From NCBI GenBank assembly GCA_009741485.1, contig CM019237.1, positions 45,274,302 through 45,338,301 on the forward strand: 64,000 bases of DNA, read 5' to 3'. The position numbers and the translations under genes are program-made. Shown in pieces: positions 12,341-24,016 of the stretch. Below the pieces are notes generated by a model. That model worked only from the letters and a program-made list of their open reading frames with translations, had not been told where the DNA came from and searched no databases. The stretch is from Malurus cyaneus samueli (taxonomy: Eukaryota > Chordata > Aves > Passeriformes > Maluridae). Position 1 is the stretch's first letter; each line of letters starts with the position of its first letter.

Positions 12341-13149
12341 TTCATTTTCTGTAGTGTAATATTTGACTTATCTGGCAGAACTTTTCCAGCAGGTTGCAGC
12401 TGAAGTCAGGATATCATAAGGAGGGAAGGAAGAACAGGGATCAGAGGTGGATTATTTGTGAAACCCTGTTACTTGCCAATACCCTGCAGTCGTGAATCAG
12501 AAGAAGAGGGTGCCAAGGTTAGCTGGCAGCAGGATGGGTGTCATGTAATGGAACCTGTGGATCTGGAGTCAGGCTCCTGTGAGCCCTGAGTTTAGCTGAG
12601 CGCTCAGTGACTTTAGACTGGAGTGAAATGGGTGAGCAGCACGAGGAGCCAGTTGGAGGCAAAGGGGCAGCAATCATTGCTGCCAGTCGTGGATCCATGT
12701 GAAGGGGCTCAGCTGGGCTCAAGGCACTCCACTCTGCTCCTTGTAACCTTCGGCTGGAGATGTCCAGGCTGTCCGGCTGGCGTGGGAAGACCAATGGGAG
12801 GTGTAGGGAGAAGGGCAGCACCTGGTGTGGGGCTGAGACAGGATCCAGAAAGGCAGCACCCTTGCACTGAACATGGGGGCAAGGGAACACCGGGGAAACT
12901 TCCCCAGTGCAGCGTCTTCCTAAGGGAAAGCACGGTCGAACTCAGGCTTGCCTTACCTCTCCGAGGCCCTAATCCTACTGTCTTTTCTTCACCAGTCACA
13001 ACCTCATCCTCCTCATTCCTGCACCCTCACCCTCCTCCGGTTCTTCTTTCTGTAAATAACTTTCTGATTTTGGACAAGCAGGGATCAACAGATTCTGGAG
13101 GGGGGTGGGGAAGACACTTCTTTTGGGTTTGCTTTTTTTCCTTTCTCTC
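12341..13149. other. Non-coding stretch, somewhat GC-richer
   Basis: Open frames of 123 codons (minus) and 176 codons (plus) overlap between about 12519 and 13153, in a locally GC-richer segment where stops are rarer. Neither shows a recognisable domain or coherent splice structure, so I do not call a gene. Confidence 0.45.
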
Positions 13150-13500
13150 TTGAATTTTGGTGTTTGAACTTGAGAAAATAATATCTATAAATATAAAAAT
13201 ATATGTATTTAAGCAAAATGGATTTCCTGGAGAAACTATGAAGGAGTTAATTTTTTCCCCTTTGATTTCTTTGTTTGCATTGGGTTTGTTTTTTGGTTTT
13301 TGTGAACTGTTGAGATTTCCAGTTCAGCATTGTTTAAAGGATGTGGAGAAAAAAAAAAAAAAAGAAGAAAAATCAACAAAAATATGAAAACCTTTGTGAT
13401 GTATAAAATCTGTAAATAGTCAAAGATACTTTCTCTTTTCTAACAACGAATTATTTCTGTCACTTTATATTCGAAAATAAAGAAATGTACCACAGAATAT
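13150..13500 (+). other. Possible 3' UTR terminus, plus strand
   Basis: AT-rich sequence with TATAAATATAAAA, T-rich runs, an A-rich tract (about 13350-13380) and words such as TGTATAAAATCTGTAAATAG, ending at AATAAA 13476-13481. The texture and terminal hexamer resemble the last few hundred bases of a long vertebrate 3' UTR or lncRNA. No coding exon belonging to it is recognisable upstream. Confidence 0.3.
13476..13481 (+). terminator. Candidate polyadenylation hexamer AATAAA
   Basis: Canonical hexamer with T-rich DNA 55-100 bases downstream (TTTTCTTTGTTGTC near 13539) and no strong GT-rich element at the ideal 20-40 bases. It is therefore weaker than the site at 388. Confidence 0.3.
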
Positions 13501-16339
13501 CAGGGTTTAAAAAAAAATTGGAACCCATAATCAGAATATTTTCTTTGTTGTCTTCATTCATTTTGTTCTTGACTTGGTGAATGCCTGGGAATTTCGCTGC
13601 ATGAGTGATGTTTTAAAAGCCTGAACTAGGAGCGAGTTGAAATTAGGATGACAACGTTATCTTCAGAGGGGCTCTTGCCCTGGTGCTCACTGGTAGCTCT
13701 GGGTGGATGCTGCAGTCTTGGGGTTACATGATCAGAGTGAGTGGATGAAGGAGCCTGATCATATCCATGAAACTCAAAAAACACGGAGGCAGAGACAAGA
13801 ATGGGAGACTGTCTCAATGGGTTGGATCTCCCTTTATGCTGCCTGAAAATGGTTGTGGGGCTTGCATGACAAGAACAACCACAAAGTTGCTGACCTCACA
13901 GCTAACTAACCTGTAAGACACTGGAGCTATCTTGAACCCTTCCTGTCGGGCCAGCAAGTGACAAGGCTTTGGCACATTGTCTGCATAAATCAAAGCCCTG
14001 ACTGGGGCTAAAGAGGAGTGGCAAAGATGGTAGGGAAATCTTCAATGATGTCACCTTATCCCTGCACCAGCCTTTAATCATGACCCCCAAGACTACAGGA
14101 GAGTTGAGGGAAGGAGTTCATCTTTGCAGAGGTTACCCTGGTCCAAACAAAGGAAAAGGCTTAAAAGTTTATTTGTAAAGAAATGATAAAAAAGTGCAGA
14201 TTATGGAAACACAGAGCCATGCATCACCTTTAACGGCGAGAGGGCAGTCAGTTATTTTTAGGAGAGCTAAAAATAAAGAAAATGGACTAGCTGAGCTAGT
14301 CAGTGGATGCTAGACTACCTGTGGGGTGCAATTAGGAGTGTGGAACATAGCAGAAACACTCAGATACACCGAGTCAGATTCAGAACAGGAAAAGCAATGC
14401 TCAGCCAAGAAGATCACAAGAGCCAACACAAATTAAATGTTAGTAAATGAAGATTGATAAGATGAGCAAAATTGTGAACCAGGGAAAGAAAATCTCCATC
14501 TAGTAAATGGAAAGGTAAATGGGATTATACATACATAAGCCCACGCTTATTGAAAATCCTGAAAATAGATGTTGAGTACTAATGATGAGAGGGAAGTCAA
14601 TAATAGCACAGGAGAGACTGAAAGGCTCAATACTCAGTTTTTATATGAAGCTGGATGGACAAATCTGCAGTGCTGTTCATTATCAAAGGGAGTGGGATTT
14701 CATCTGAGACCCAGCAATAGGCGCAGCTCCAGGCCTCTCCTGCCACAGCTGCTCCCCTTGATATCCCTGCCCCGTTCCCTTTTCAGCTGTAAGTCACTGG
14801 GCTTGCTGCAGTAAAATGACTCAGCTGCTGCTTGTGAAGATAGCCCTGTGACAGTGCTTCTTCCCAATCTCAAGATCCACCAGTGCTCTAGTGACCTTAA
14901 TGATACCAGAAGGCAAAAAAAAGGTGAATATTTTGGTTTTCAGTCTCTGCTAAGGCAGAAGTGCTCACCCTTATATTTCTGAGTTCCTGACAACACCATT
15001 TTGATGTGTAATAATCACTTTTTTGACAGGGGCTTAATGCAAAAATGAAATGTGATTTTTGGGCCAATTCTGTCAGTACCTGATATTTTTTGTTAAGAAA
15101 ACAAGTTCTGTTTTCCAGCTTTGGAATGGAGCTGCATTAATTCCCACTCAAATGCAGGACGCTGCCATCAAAACTGGATAACTTCCAACACTTAGCTGAA
15201 ATATCTTATAGTTTATTCAACCTTTAGCTCTTGGCCTGGGTTCATGTGCCAGAGGAAGGCAGGCATTGCACTAGATTTCACTTGCTAGGCAGATCTAAGT
15301 CTTGGCTGAAGCTGCAAGGAAAACAAAGGTTTGAAAATTTCAGTGTTTTGAGCTTTTATCTTTTCAAAACAGGAAGATTTTATATCTTTTCTATACTGTT
15401 CATAGCATTTACTTCTTTTTCTGTTACTGAAATTTTTAATTGACAGACTCTCTTTTGAAAAAGGAAATGTTTGCCAATTTAATTTCAGGTTTGAAAATAC
15501 TCACCTTTTGGCCAAACTGAACACTTGAAAACTCCTAATAGAGTACAAGTAATCCAAACAGAAAAATTAATGGAATGTGTGAGTGAAAAGTGAACATAAA
15601 CATCAAAAGGTCTTGAAGAAGTATTCAAACTGTAGAAAAGTATTTCTCAGGGAGTTTTTACTTCTGTAGATTTCACTGAAATAAAATCCAACCACAGCTT
15701 GTCAAATGGCTCAACTGACAGTGCTTTAGCTGAAGCAAATGATTTTTAAAAGGTCTGGAGATGCTATCAGTGAATGGGATAGGAACAGAAAAATCAGATT
15801 CACTCTCTCAATCTTCCAGATGGACAACAATGTACGGAAACTGGGAAGAGATTGATTAACTTTTCTCCACAGATTTTCCTCTTATTTTTACCTCAGCCAG
15901 AATCTGGTGACCTGGAACTAGGTCTGAAAAAATGTGTGGGCAAATAATCTCATTATCACTGGCCTTTCAATACTCAAGTTTGACAATTATAGGTTTATTC
16001 TGATATTACCAGCATTTACTGACCCCTTTGGTTCTTTGAAGAGACAAGGTTTGCAGAAGAACTTTTAAACACAGGAAGACAGTGATAGAAAAGAGCAATT
16101 CCCTGCTCAATCTGTGGTCTGCTGCCCTCTCCATGTAGGTGAGGATGCATCTCCCTACAGGGACACCCTCACCAGTGTCTAGCAGGAGACACCTCCAAGC
16201 CCCTTATCTCCAAGCCTCTTTCCTCCATGCAGCAGGTGTTTCTCAAATACAAGTTATGCTGGCCCAAGGCCTATGTAGGAGGCACAGCTGCCCTTGGATG
16301 AGCATTTCCTTGGATATTGTTCAGGTGACTGGCAATGGA
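13501..16339. other. Non-coding stretch, nothing recognised
   Basis: No repeat family, RNA or gene that I can support. Open frames are below 85 codons. The region 14900-16100 is AT-rich and complex, but less dense in recognisable factor-site words than the blocks at 9.6-12.3 kb. Confidence 0.55.
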
Positions 16340-16401
16340 GTGTGTGTATGTGCACATGTGAGTGTGTGTGAGCATGCACATCGGGGTGTGTGTGTGTGTG
16401 C
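16340..16401. repeat. (TG)n microsatellite, imperfect
   Basis: TG-rich alternating sequence interrupted by CA/AG units, with the longest pure part just before 16401. This is a probable polymorphic microsatellite. Confidence 0.85.
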
Positions 16402-19400
16402 AGGGCTTATCTGAGCTTTAGGGGTTCAAACCTCAGCTATGTGCTTAGGTTCTCTCTGGCATCTAGGCTCTGTCCAGTCAATGGACTACAGAAAAATATT
16501 TACATCCTCTCCAAATAGGTGTCTCTTTTGGCTCAGAGGAATCTCCCTCCAAACTCATTGTCTGGGAAATATTTGCTGGGAGTTGGGACCCATGGACATC
16601 TTCAGTAGAAGATAAATAAGGACAACCAAAGCCCACTGCTTATGTTTAATTGAAGATGGCAGACATGACTGGGGAATAAATGCCTCCCTTACAGGTGAGT
16701 TGCACCGATTGACAGGCCCTGAGGACAGAGGTGGGATTGGAATTCCCTTCTGGCCAAGTTCTTTGCTGCAGGGTATCTGAAAATATCAGGCACAGAAGAG
16801 GGAAGGGCTGAGAGATGTAAAATGGGAGCACAATGAACTGTAATGAACTCTATTGTCTGAGGCATCTCTTGGCAGTCTGTACTCAATGGCAGATCAATAA
16901 GCAGCAAAAAAGAGCCAGAAAATAATGTATGTCTTTGGGGAAAATAATGTAGCTGAAATCAAAGGTACTTATGATGGCAATGGCTGAGATTGCCTTCAGT
17001 ACAACACGGCTCCCTGCATGTCAGTCCCAGAACACGACCGCTCTGCCATCCTTCAGGACATCATCCCTGACACTCCGCAGCACTGACTGTGCAGCCGTGG
17101 TTGAGAAGGACCTTTGCTCTTGCACTTGCCTGAGGGACCAGCTCTCCTCTGCTGGGTGCCCCATCTCTCATGTGTGTCCCTCAGGAGATGCTGGCAAACG
17201 GACTCACCGCTCTGGAGTGGGCAGGTTTCCCGACACCCTTCTGCAGTGTGACCATGTGCTCTGCCTTCCATCTTCCTGCTTGGGTCCTTTTGACATTAAC
17301 CCCAAGGAATGCAGAAATATGGCTGCCCCAGTGAAAGTCCTGTGCCAGCTGCCACATCCTCCTGTGCAGGATGAGGGGGTGAAATCACTGCGTCACATGC
17401 CTGCAGTGAAATTAATGGAGCAGGAGGGCCCCTTTCTGTACCAGATGAACAACCAACAGTTTAGCAAGCAATTAAAATATATTAGTGTCCTCCCCAACCT
17501 CTACTATTCTGGACTGCCCTCTCCTTTGACTGGCCTGAGGGATATGAACCCTTCAGTCTTCATTATTCTCAAATTAGGAAGACTTATTAGAGGACCCTAA
17601 AGCAAAAGCCATCACTGCGGTACCTTGCATAGGATAAAGCCTCATTGGGAGAGGGAAACCAGGATCCTGCAGGAAGATCGATCAGTGTGAGAAGTACTCA
17701 CTGCTTCCAGTCAGGACTGAAAAAGAAGAATGAGGTTGCCAGTCAGCTGCAGTGTTGTGTTTCTCCTCTTGTCCCCCCATTTTCTGCCACGTGAGTTGTA
17801 AATAAAGCACTGTACAAGCAGAGAGCTTACAGATCCCTGTAAATTGCTCAGTGGTGTCAGCTGCACAGGGGTGTTTTCTGTATCTGAATCCTGGTGAGCC
17901 CTCTTCTCAGCTGGTGCAACACTAGCACAAACAGCTATAAAAGCATGAAGGACAGTGGTGCCTTGTACTTGAATGCTGTGTTCAGTCAGAGATTGGACCC
18001 TGACTGCTTTAGGAGGGCCCTAGAAAATTGCATTCAAACGTGTGATGTCCCATGACAATAGGACCACGGTGACCCGGAGGCTGTGCTGCCTTGCTCCTGC
18101 TCTCAGAGGAAAGTTGTGCTCAGCTTTGTGTCCTGTGACTCAATTTGCTACAAGCATGTTCAAACATGATAACGTTGTGTGGTGTAGAAAAGGACAGTGT
18201 CCTGGCCCAGTTCCAGCTTGTATAATTAATTTCTCCTTATCTAAAAATTCTACCTGCAACTTTGAATGAGTGTGGATGGATTTTTTAATCTTTTCCAACC
18301 ACAACTTCAAACCACCAACTTTTTTTCTTTTTTCTCTTGTGACTTCTTAAATATTTTGTCTCCTTTATATACATGTATACATGCATATTTATATCCCTCT
18401 TTTTATCTTTCATGTTGTTCTGGCAACAAAAACTGCAATTCACTTCACTCAAATTATTGCATGATGGTTCGATGCGCTGTGTGGGGCTATGTGCAATAAT
18501 ATCCTGCTAAGAAAACAAAAAAGAAAGATTTCACATCCATGTATTGAAAAACACCCTGAACTATCCAAATCTCCCAAAGATTGACCGCTTATTACTGCAC
18601 AGTGTTCCTTGCACCAGCTATCTGAATGCTGCTCTTTATTCAGCAATCAGACATATACTCAGCACTGCATATGCATTTGGATATATATGTCTGAGCTCAG
18701 GAGATGCAATCAGAAAAAGATTATTCTGTGAGATGATACCTATTCTTTGCAGAAATACTCTTTAGTTAATGATGTGGAGGAAAATGACTGTCCCAAAATT
18801 ACCAAAAATCCTTGTTTTAGCGCCTGGCTGAAGGGCTGCTCTGCATGTTTTGTTACTTGAACCCTGCCATGGGGAACTGCCCTCTTTAACCCATTTGTGA
18901 GAGTGGAGGAATGCAGCAGCTCACGGCAAGGTGCTCCGCCCAGCTCCGTTCAGCGATGTGCTGTGTCGTTAATGCAGCTAACACTGGAACTCTTTGCTTT
19001 AGCGTATTTGCTGTGTGAGTGATAGTGTTACACATTTTCTAGTGAGGAGAAGCTTTGTTGGATTGCAAATGACACATGCCCAGAAAGCAGTGTTCACTTG
19101 AGCTGTGAGGCTGCTCCCCCAAAGCAATGAGATGTGTCCTTCTGTACATCCCTTTCTTCAGCTCTGATGCCAGATTGTGATAACCTGAGTACCCAGGTAG
19201 CATTGACTGTGGGAGGTCGATGTGAGTTGGTGGTAAGCAAAATGGTTTCTGCATATATGTTGCCTTGCACAGGATTTGAGTTTGAGCTGGCAGAATTGCC
19301 AGTGACCCTTTTGCAAGCCCAGTAGGTGCTTAGATGCCGTATTTAGTTTGTGGAGGGTGTTACCACGGCACAGCCGGTCCCACCACTGGGCAGTTGTGTG

Positions 19401-20245
19401 AGGGACAGTTACTCAGCATGGCTGAAGAATGCAGAAGTAGTGTCCGTGGATGCCTTCCTTAGCCTGTGGACAGTACTGAGAGCGTGTTAGGCAGTGATGT
19501 CACTGCTGGTGCTGGAAACAAACAGCTTTAAGCGTCTCTGCAAGCCCTGTCTCTTTCTCTGTACGCACCAATTGGGAAGGAGGCTGCAGCTTTTCTCATC
19601 ATCCGCCCAGTGTTGTGGGCACCGCGGATGTGCGGTGGTGATGTTTGTGGCCAGGCAAGCCTCCCCACTCCCTCAGCTCAGTCAAAAGGCAATGGGAATG
19701 TGCGCTGCACTGGGTGACAGGATGGATGTCTGAGCCGATTCCTCAGTCAGCAGCGCTTGTGTAACTAACATGGCATTTTGACGGCTATTCAGCCCTTCCC
19801 AGCTAAGCTGTTTCAACACCCTGTCATCATGTGTTGCCAGGTGGCTGTAAAACAAGCAGAGGTGTGCCGATACAAACAGAAGAATAAACAGGAGGGAAGA
19901 AAGGAACGGCGTAATTAATGAGGAGTGCAGGAATCACAGAGGTCCAGTGAAGGGCAATTCAAATGATCCAAAGCAAGAGGGGGTGGGGAGCTGTCAGGAG
20001 ATGAGCAAGGAGCTGATCCATGGTGAGACTAGGGGTGCTGGAGACTGAAGTATAGGTAATAAACAGGTACATGGTGAATGATCAAGAACGGGCCAACAAA
20101 CACTCTGAGTCAGGCTGGTAGAAGACAGGAAGTCTTAAAGGCCCCATGCATTTCCTTTTCATAGATTAAAGGCACTCGCATTTCTCACCCTGCAATTAAT
20201 CAATCCTTGGGATTTACCCTTTTTGCATACATCAAATATATATAA
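16402..20245. other. Non-coding stretch; holds one 209-codon open frame
   Basis: The longest plus-strand open frame of the window (16971-17600, 209 codons, ATG start) lies here, with AATAAA about 200 bases after its stop (17802-17807). Its translation shows no domain, repeat or signal that I know, and one frame of this length is near chance expectation for 64 kb. The rest of the interval shows nothing identifiable. Confidence 0.45.
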
Positions 20246-20498
20246 TGTAACAGACTTTGTGGAGAGCCAAGCAGGTATTTATTAACAGCAAGGCTCCTGG
20301 GCAATGCCCTTAGAGAGACTTGCAGCTCTTTTCCACACCAACCCTGCTGGCTGGAGTTCTCATGGCTCAAAACATCCCTCAGAGAGGAACAAATTTATCA
20401 ATTCCCACCTGTCCAGACCAAAACCACTGTCACAGTACAGCACAAGGAATAATAAATATACAGATTAGACATTAATGTAGAAGTGTTGTGCCCCAACA
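20246..20498 (-). mobile_element. Probable solo LTR of an avian endogenous retrovirus
   Basis: Read on the minus strand, the segment opens with TGTTGGGGC and ends with CTGTTACA, giving TG...CA termini. About 30-40 bases before its 3' end it carries AATAAA (TTTATT on plus at 20278-20283) in the context TTAATAAATACCTGC, the usual arrangement of polyadenylation signal and short U5. No primer-binding site follows the 3' end and no polypurine tract precedes the 5' end, so it would be a solo LTR. The flanking 5-mers (TATAA and AGAGC) do not match, so target-site duplication is not preserved or my boundaries are wrong. The family is not assigned and no retroviral coding sequence is present. Confidence 0.45.
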
Positions 20499-21985
20499 AG
20501 AGCTTGGATGAAATTTACCAAGAGCAAAATTAAAAGCATAAATTAGTCTTTAGCAGTGAGAGGAAGACACTAGAGGATTATCCAATTATAGATAGTGTAG
20601 AGCTCAGGTAGGGACAAAAAACTACTGCCTCTCCTGTTGGTGTGTCTTAGGCCACAGCTGCAGAAGAAGGAGAGTCTCCTCTCTGAGGGATCACTCTGTA
20701 GCACTGAGATGGGGAGGATGAGTCTAAAGCAAGCTGACGGTACCTGCACACAACATGAACTGCACCTGTGTTATTTCACCATAAATCCCTGAGCGGAAAC
20801 TGTTGATGTCTGTGATGTGATTCTGTCACTGTTGACAATTCTGTCACACTGACAGTAACAAGATGATGCTGTAGGTACCCTTTGGTGCTGGACCTCCCAG
20901 CAAGCACCCACCATGGTTACATAAGCCATGAAGAGCAAAGAAGGGAAGCTGGAGCAGAGGGGTGTATCTGCTCCTTCTCCCCTGCATCTTCCTCTAAATG
21001 TCTCTCTCGGCTCAGACTTCTCTTCCTGTGATGGTTAAATAAATCTGTGCGAGGGACTAGGCAGTGGGTGTGCCACCGATTATCCCGCTGCTGAGTGGTC
21101 CGGAAAACAGAGCAGCTGCCAGGGAACAGGTGCAAGGCTTGAGAAGGGGATCTCTTCTCTGGGTCCCTGTGTTGGCTGTCCTGCCTCTTCCCCAGCTGGT
21201 GGGCTATGCTTCCCCTGGCAGTCTTACTACAGCAGCTTTTCATCATGCCTGGTGTGCACAACTTAATGTGGCAGGGATGAGCTCTCGTCTGTGTTCGTGC
21301 AGGAGCTGGCAGGTGAGCACTTTGCTGTGTATTGAGGCTGTCTCCAAAGGTGTGCTGCAGTGCAAACACAGGGTGAGCTTCTTGAAACAAAACAATATGT
21401 TTTAGCCACCTACATCAATTTGTAAGTACTTCAGTGGGGACTCAGTCCCTAGTGAGGCTTTTATCTTCCAGTGGAAGAAAAACAGAACTCAAAAGGGCAG
21501 GATAAATGTTTTTAGAAACAAACAGCCATACAAAACCACATGGGCACTCTTGGAAATTAATCCCAAAACAAAAGCAAACTCACAGAGTGGGTTAGCAGCT
21601 AGAGGCAGCTCTTTTTGGGAATTCCTTGCTCTTGGGAGTAACATAGGATCTGTCCTCCTGGCAGGGTATATATGTGATCAGCTGGTAAGTGCCAGAGCTG
21701 CTTTGCCTGTTTGGATGGATTTAGACATTTTCCTTGGGGTCCCTGTACTGTTCTTACACCTAGACTTCAGCTGTTTTGTTTTGTTAAATGCTGACGTGTC
21801 CTGAAAAGAAACACTGGAAGGGAAGAATATTCCAAAGGGAACTGACACCTGGCTTGAAGTCCCCTGGCACTGCTTTTCTTTGTGACAGGCACAGGGGGAA
21901 CATGAGCCATTTCTATGCTCTCCTGTGTCCTTGTGGCTGCACGGATGGGGAAGTAGGTTTGCGTGCTTGCTCAAGGGGAGCTGCA
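20499..21985. other. Non-coding stretch, nothing recognised
   Basis: Opposing open frames of 157 codons (minus, 20917-21390) and 113 codons (plus, 21064-21405) overlap each other, with no recognised content. TGACAG/TGTCAC words recur near 20820-20860 without forming a definable repeat. Confidence 0.5.
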
Positions 21986-22040
21986 GCAGGGACAGTGCAA
22001 AGGGACAGTGCAAAGCAGGGACAGTGCAAAGCAGGGACAG
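21986..22040. repeat. Short tandem repeat, 16/13-base unit
   Basis: About three and a half copies of GCAGGGACAGTGCAAA. Copies 1 and 3 are full 16-mers, copy 2 lacks the first three bases, and the last copy is cut after GCAGGGACAG. This pattern suggests recent slippage or unequal exchange. Confidence 0.9.
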
Positions 22041-23639
22041 ATACCAGGTGTATCTGCCATGAATGGGTGATCTTGTTACTCACCCAGATATAAAAGTGAG
22101 GGGTTCATGCATGTGCAAGAGGCAGAACTGAGAGGCGGAGAAGTCTTAGCTTTTCTTAATCCTGTAGAGAGGGTGCAAAGGGGCCTTGAGACATGCAAGC
22201 CTTTCAACCTTGCTGCTTTCAACACAAGGAAATACCTGCGTGCCTGAAAAATCTCTCTGTTTTCACCAAACTGTTTTCAAACCATAAAATGGGAGTACAA
22301 GCGACTCCTCAGTGACACACATTCTGGTTCCTCTTTGTTAAAATGACATTCTGTTATTTTATTAAACCACCTAAGAGCATATCAAGCCTGTAATCAAAAA
22401 TACTACAAGAACTAATTTCAATTCAGCAAACAAAAGTTAGACAGTGGAAAACAGGGATTGTTCTGAGCAGCAAATCATTCCTGGTTTACCAAACTTATCC
22501 TTGCTAGGCACTTTGGCCATTGGGTTGTCTCCAGTAGGTGGAGAACCTCATATCATGCCATGAGAGACTGAGTTAGTTCTGCAGACACAGAGCAGCATTA
22601 CTGACATTGTATGAGTCCTGGAAAAGGAGGTGCAACCTTCTGTTTCTCTAGGGGATACCTCTGAGGGGCATCGCCAACATACAACATAGATGTAGGTGGC
22701 AGAGGAGTTTTACCAGTCAGCCTTTCCTATTTCTTTCAAAATCTATTTGCCCTGCCCTTGGACCTTTGATCATGCTGTGATTTCATCATTGGCAGGCTGT
22801 GTTTTAAACCAGACTCATGCACAGCCTTCTATTTTGAACTCTGTTGATGTGATTTGTCTTTATACAAACATGTCATGGTCACTTTTGCCACAGGGTCTCA
22901 TTTAGTGGTTATGACACATCTAATTCTTTCTCATTTCTCTAGCAAGTAGCAGTTTGACCCTCTTTTTAGAGAGGTCTGCTGTGTCTTCTGGCACACAGGT
23001 TTATTTTGTATCAACTTCAGTATTAATTAACCTTGGACTCAAAAACTTTTTAAACTATGGCAGAATTCCTGTTCCAGAATCTCTGAAATGGTGAATCTCA
23101 TAAAGTGCTGTCAGGTATTTTGGTCTATGCTAAGACATATCACTTGAATCCAATAGAACTTCATTTATCCAGCACTCTTGTCATTTGTATGGATTTCTCG
23201 TTTACCCTTTTTGACTTTACATCGATGGTGTTCTTGCAATGACACATTGAAGAGGAACACACAGATCAATCACTTCTTTTTAGGAACGCACCCAAAACTT
23301 GGTACAAAACCCCCACAATTCTTTACTTTTATTAATCTGCATGCCTTGTTGTGCAAAGCTTGCTTCATAAAAATGAATATATATATTTTCCCCATTTAAT
23401 TCAGTCTGAACAGTGTCTGGACCGTGGACAACCAGTAAGCTCTAGGAACATCATGGGTCCTTTGTCAATTTTGTCTTTAGGATTTTTATTGTTGCTGTAG
23501 ATTGACAGCCTTTCCAACAGCCCCTTCTCTGTGATCTCACACTAGCTAATACCTTGGACCATTGATCTTGGAAGAGTAATCTTTTGCATCTTCTTTTACT
23601 TCTCCAAGGCTTTTTCTCTTGCTGGTTGGGTTCACGGAA
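22041..23639. other. Non-coding stretch, nothing recognised
   Basis: Unique-looking AT-rich DNA with only short open frames. No repeat family was identified. Confidence 0.55.
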
Positions 23640-24016
23640 GCACAGAATGTCTGAGGTAGAAAGGGACCTCCAAGATCCTCTTGTCCAACCCCACTGATCA
23701 GGCCAGGCCACCTTGAGATTGTTGTCCTGGCCATACCCACGTGACTTTTGAGCACCTTCAAGGATGAGGATTCTGCAGCCTCTCTGGGACACGTGTGCCA
23801 ATGCTCAGCTGCTCTCACCGTGAAGAAGGGTTCCCTGATGTTCAGAGGAAATTTCCTGTGTTCCATTTCATGACCATTGCCTCTGGTCAGTGTGCTCCAT
23901 CGAGAAAAGCCTGGCTCTATCTTCTTTGCACTCCCCTTTTGGCCACTTGTGCACGTTTACAAAACAGCCCTGAGCTTTCTCCAGGGTGAGCTGCCACAGC
24001 CTCTCCTTTTAGGAGG
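23640..24016 (-). mobile_element. CR1 LINE fragment, 3' part
   Basis: The plus strand reads as the reverse complement of a CR1 3' end. It starts with CACAGAATG, then AGAAAGGGACCTCCAAGATC, TTGTCCAACCCC, CTCTCTGGGACACGTGTGCCA, GAAGGGTTCCCTGATG and further on CTTTGCACTCCCC, TTTCTCCAGGGTGA and CAGCCTCTCCTT, in the order expected for avian CR1. The element is 5'-truncated, as most CR1 copies are, and clearly diverged with small indels, so it is old. The open frames across it are remnants or chance. The right boundary is approximate. Confidence 0.88.

Noticed and set aside
16423..16432. GGTTCAAACC, matching the tRNA B-box
   Set aside because: Flanking bases do not form a T-stem or acceptor stem and no A-box lies at the right distance; the upstream sequence is a TG repeat.
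16971..17600. 209-codon plus-strand open frame with AATAAA 200 bases downstream
   Set aside because: No recognisable domain or signal, and a frame of this length is near what 64 kb of six-frame sequence gives by chance. A hexamer 200 bases away is weak support. A codon-conservation test would decide.
23451..23866. Minus-strand open frames of 106-116 codons
   Set aside because: They lie over the CR1 fragment and its flank and do not represent a host gene.
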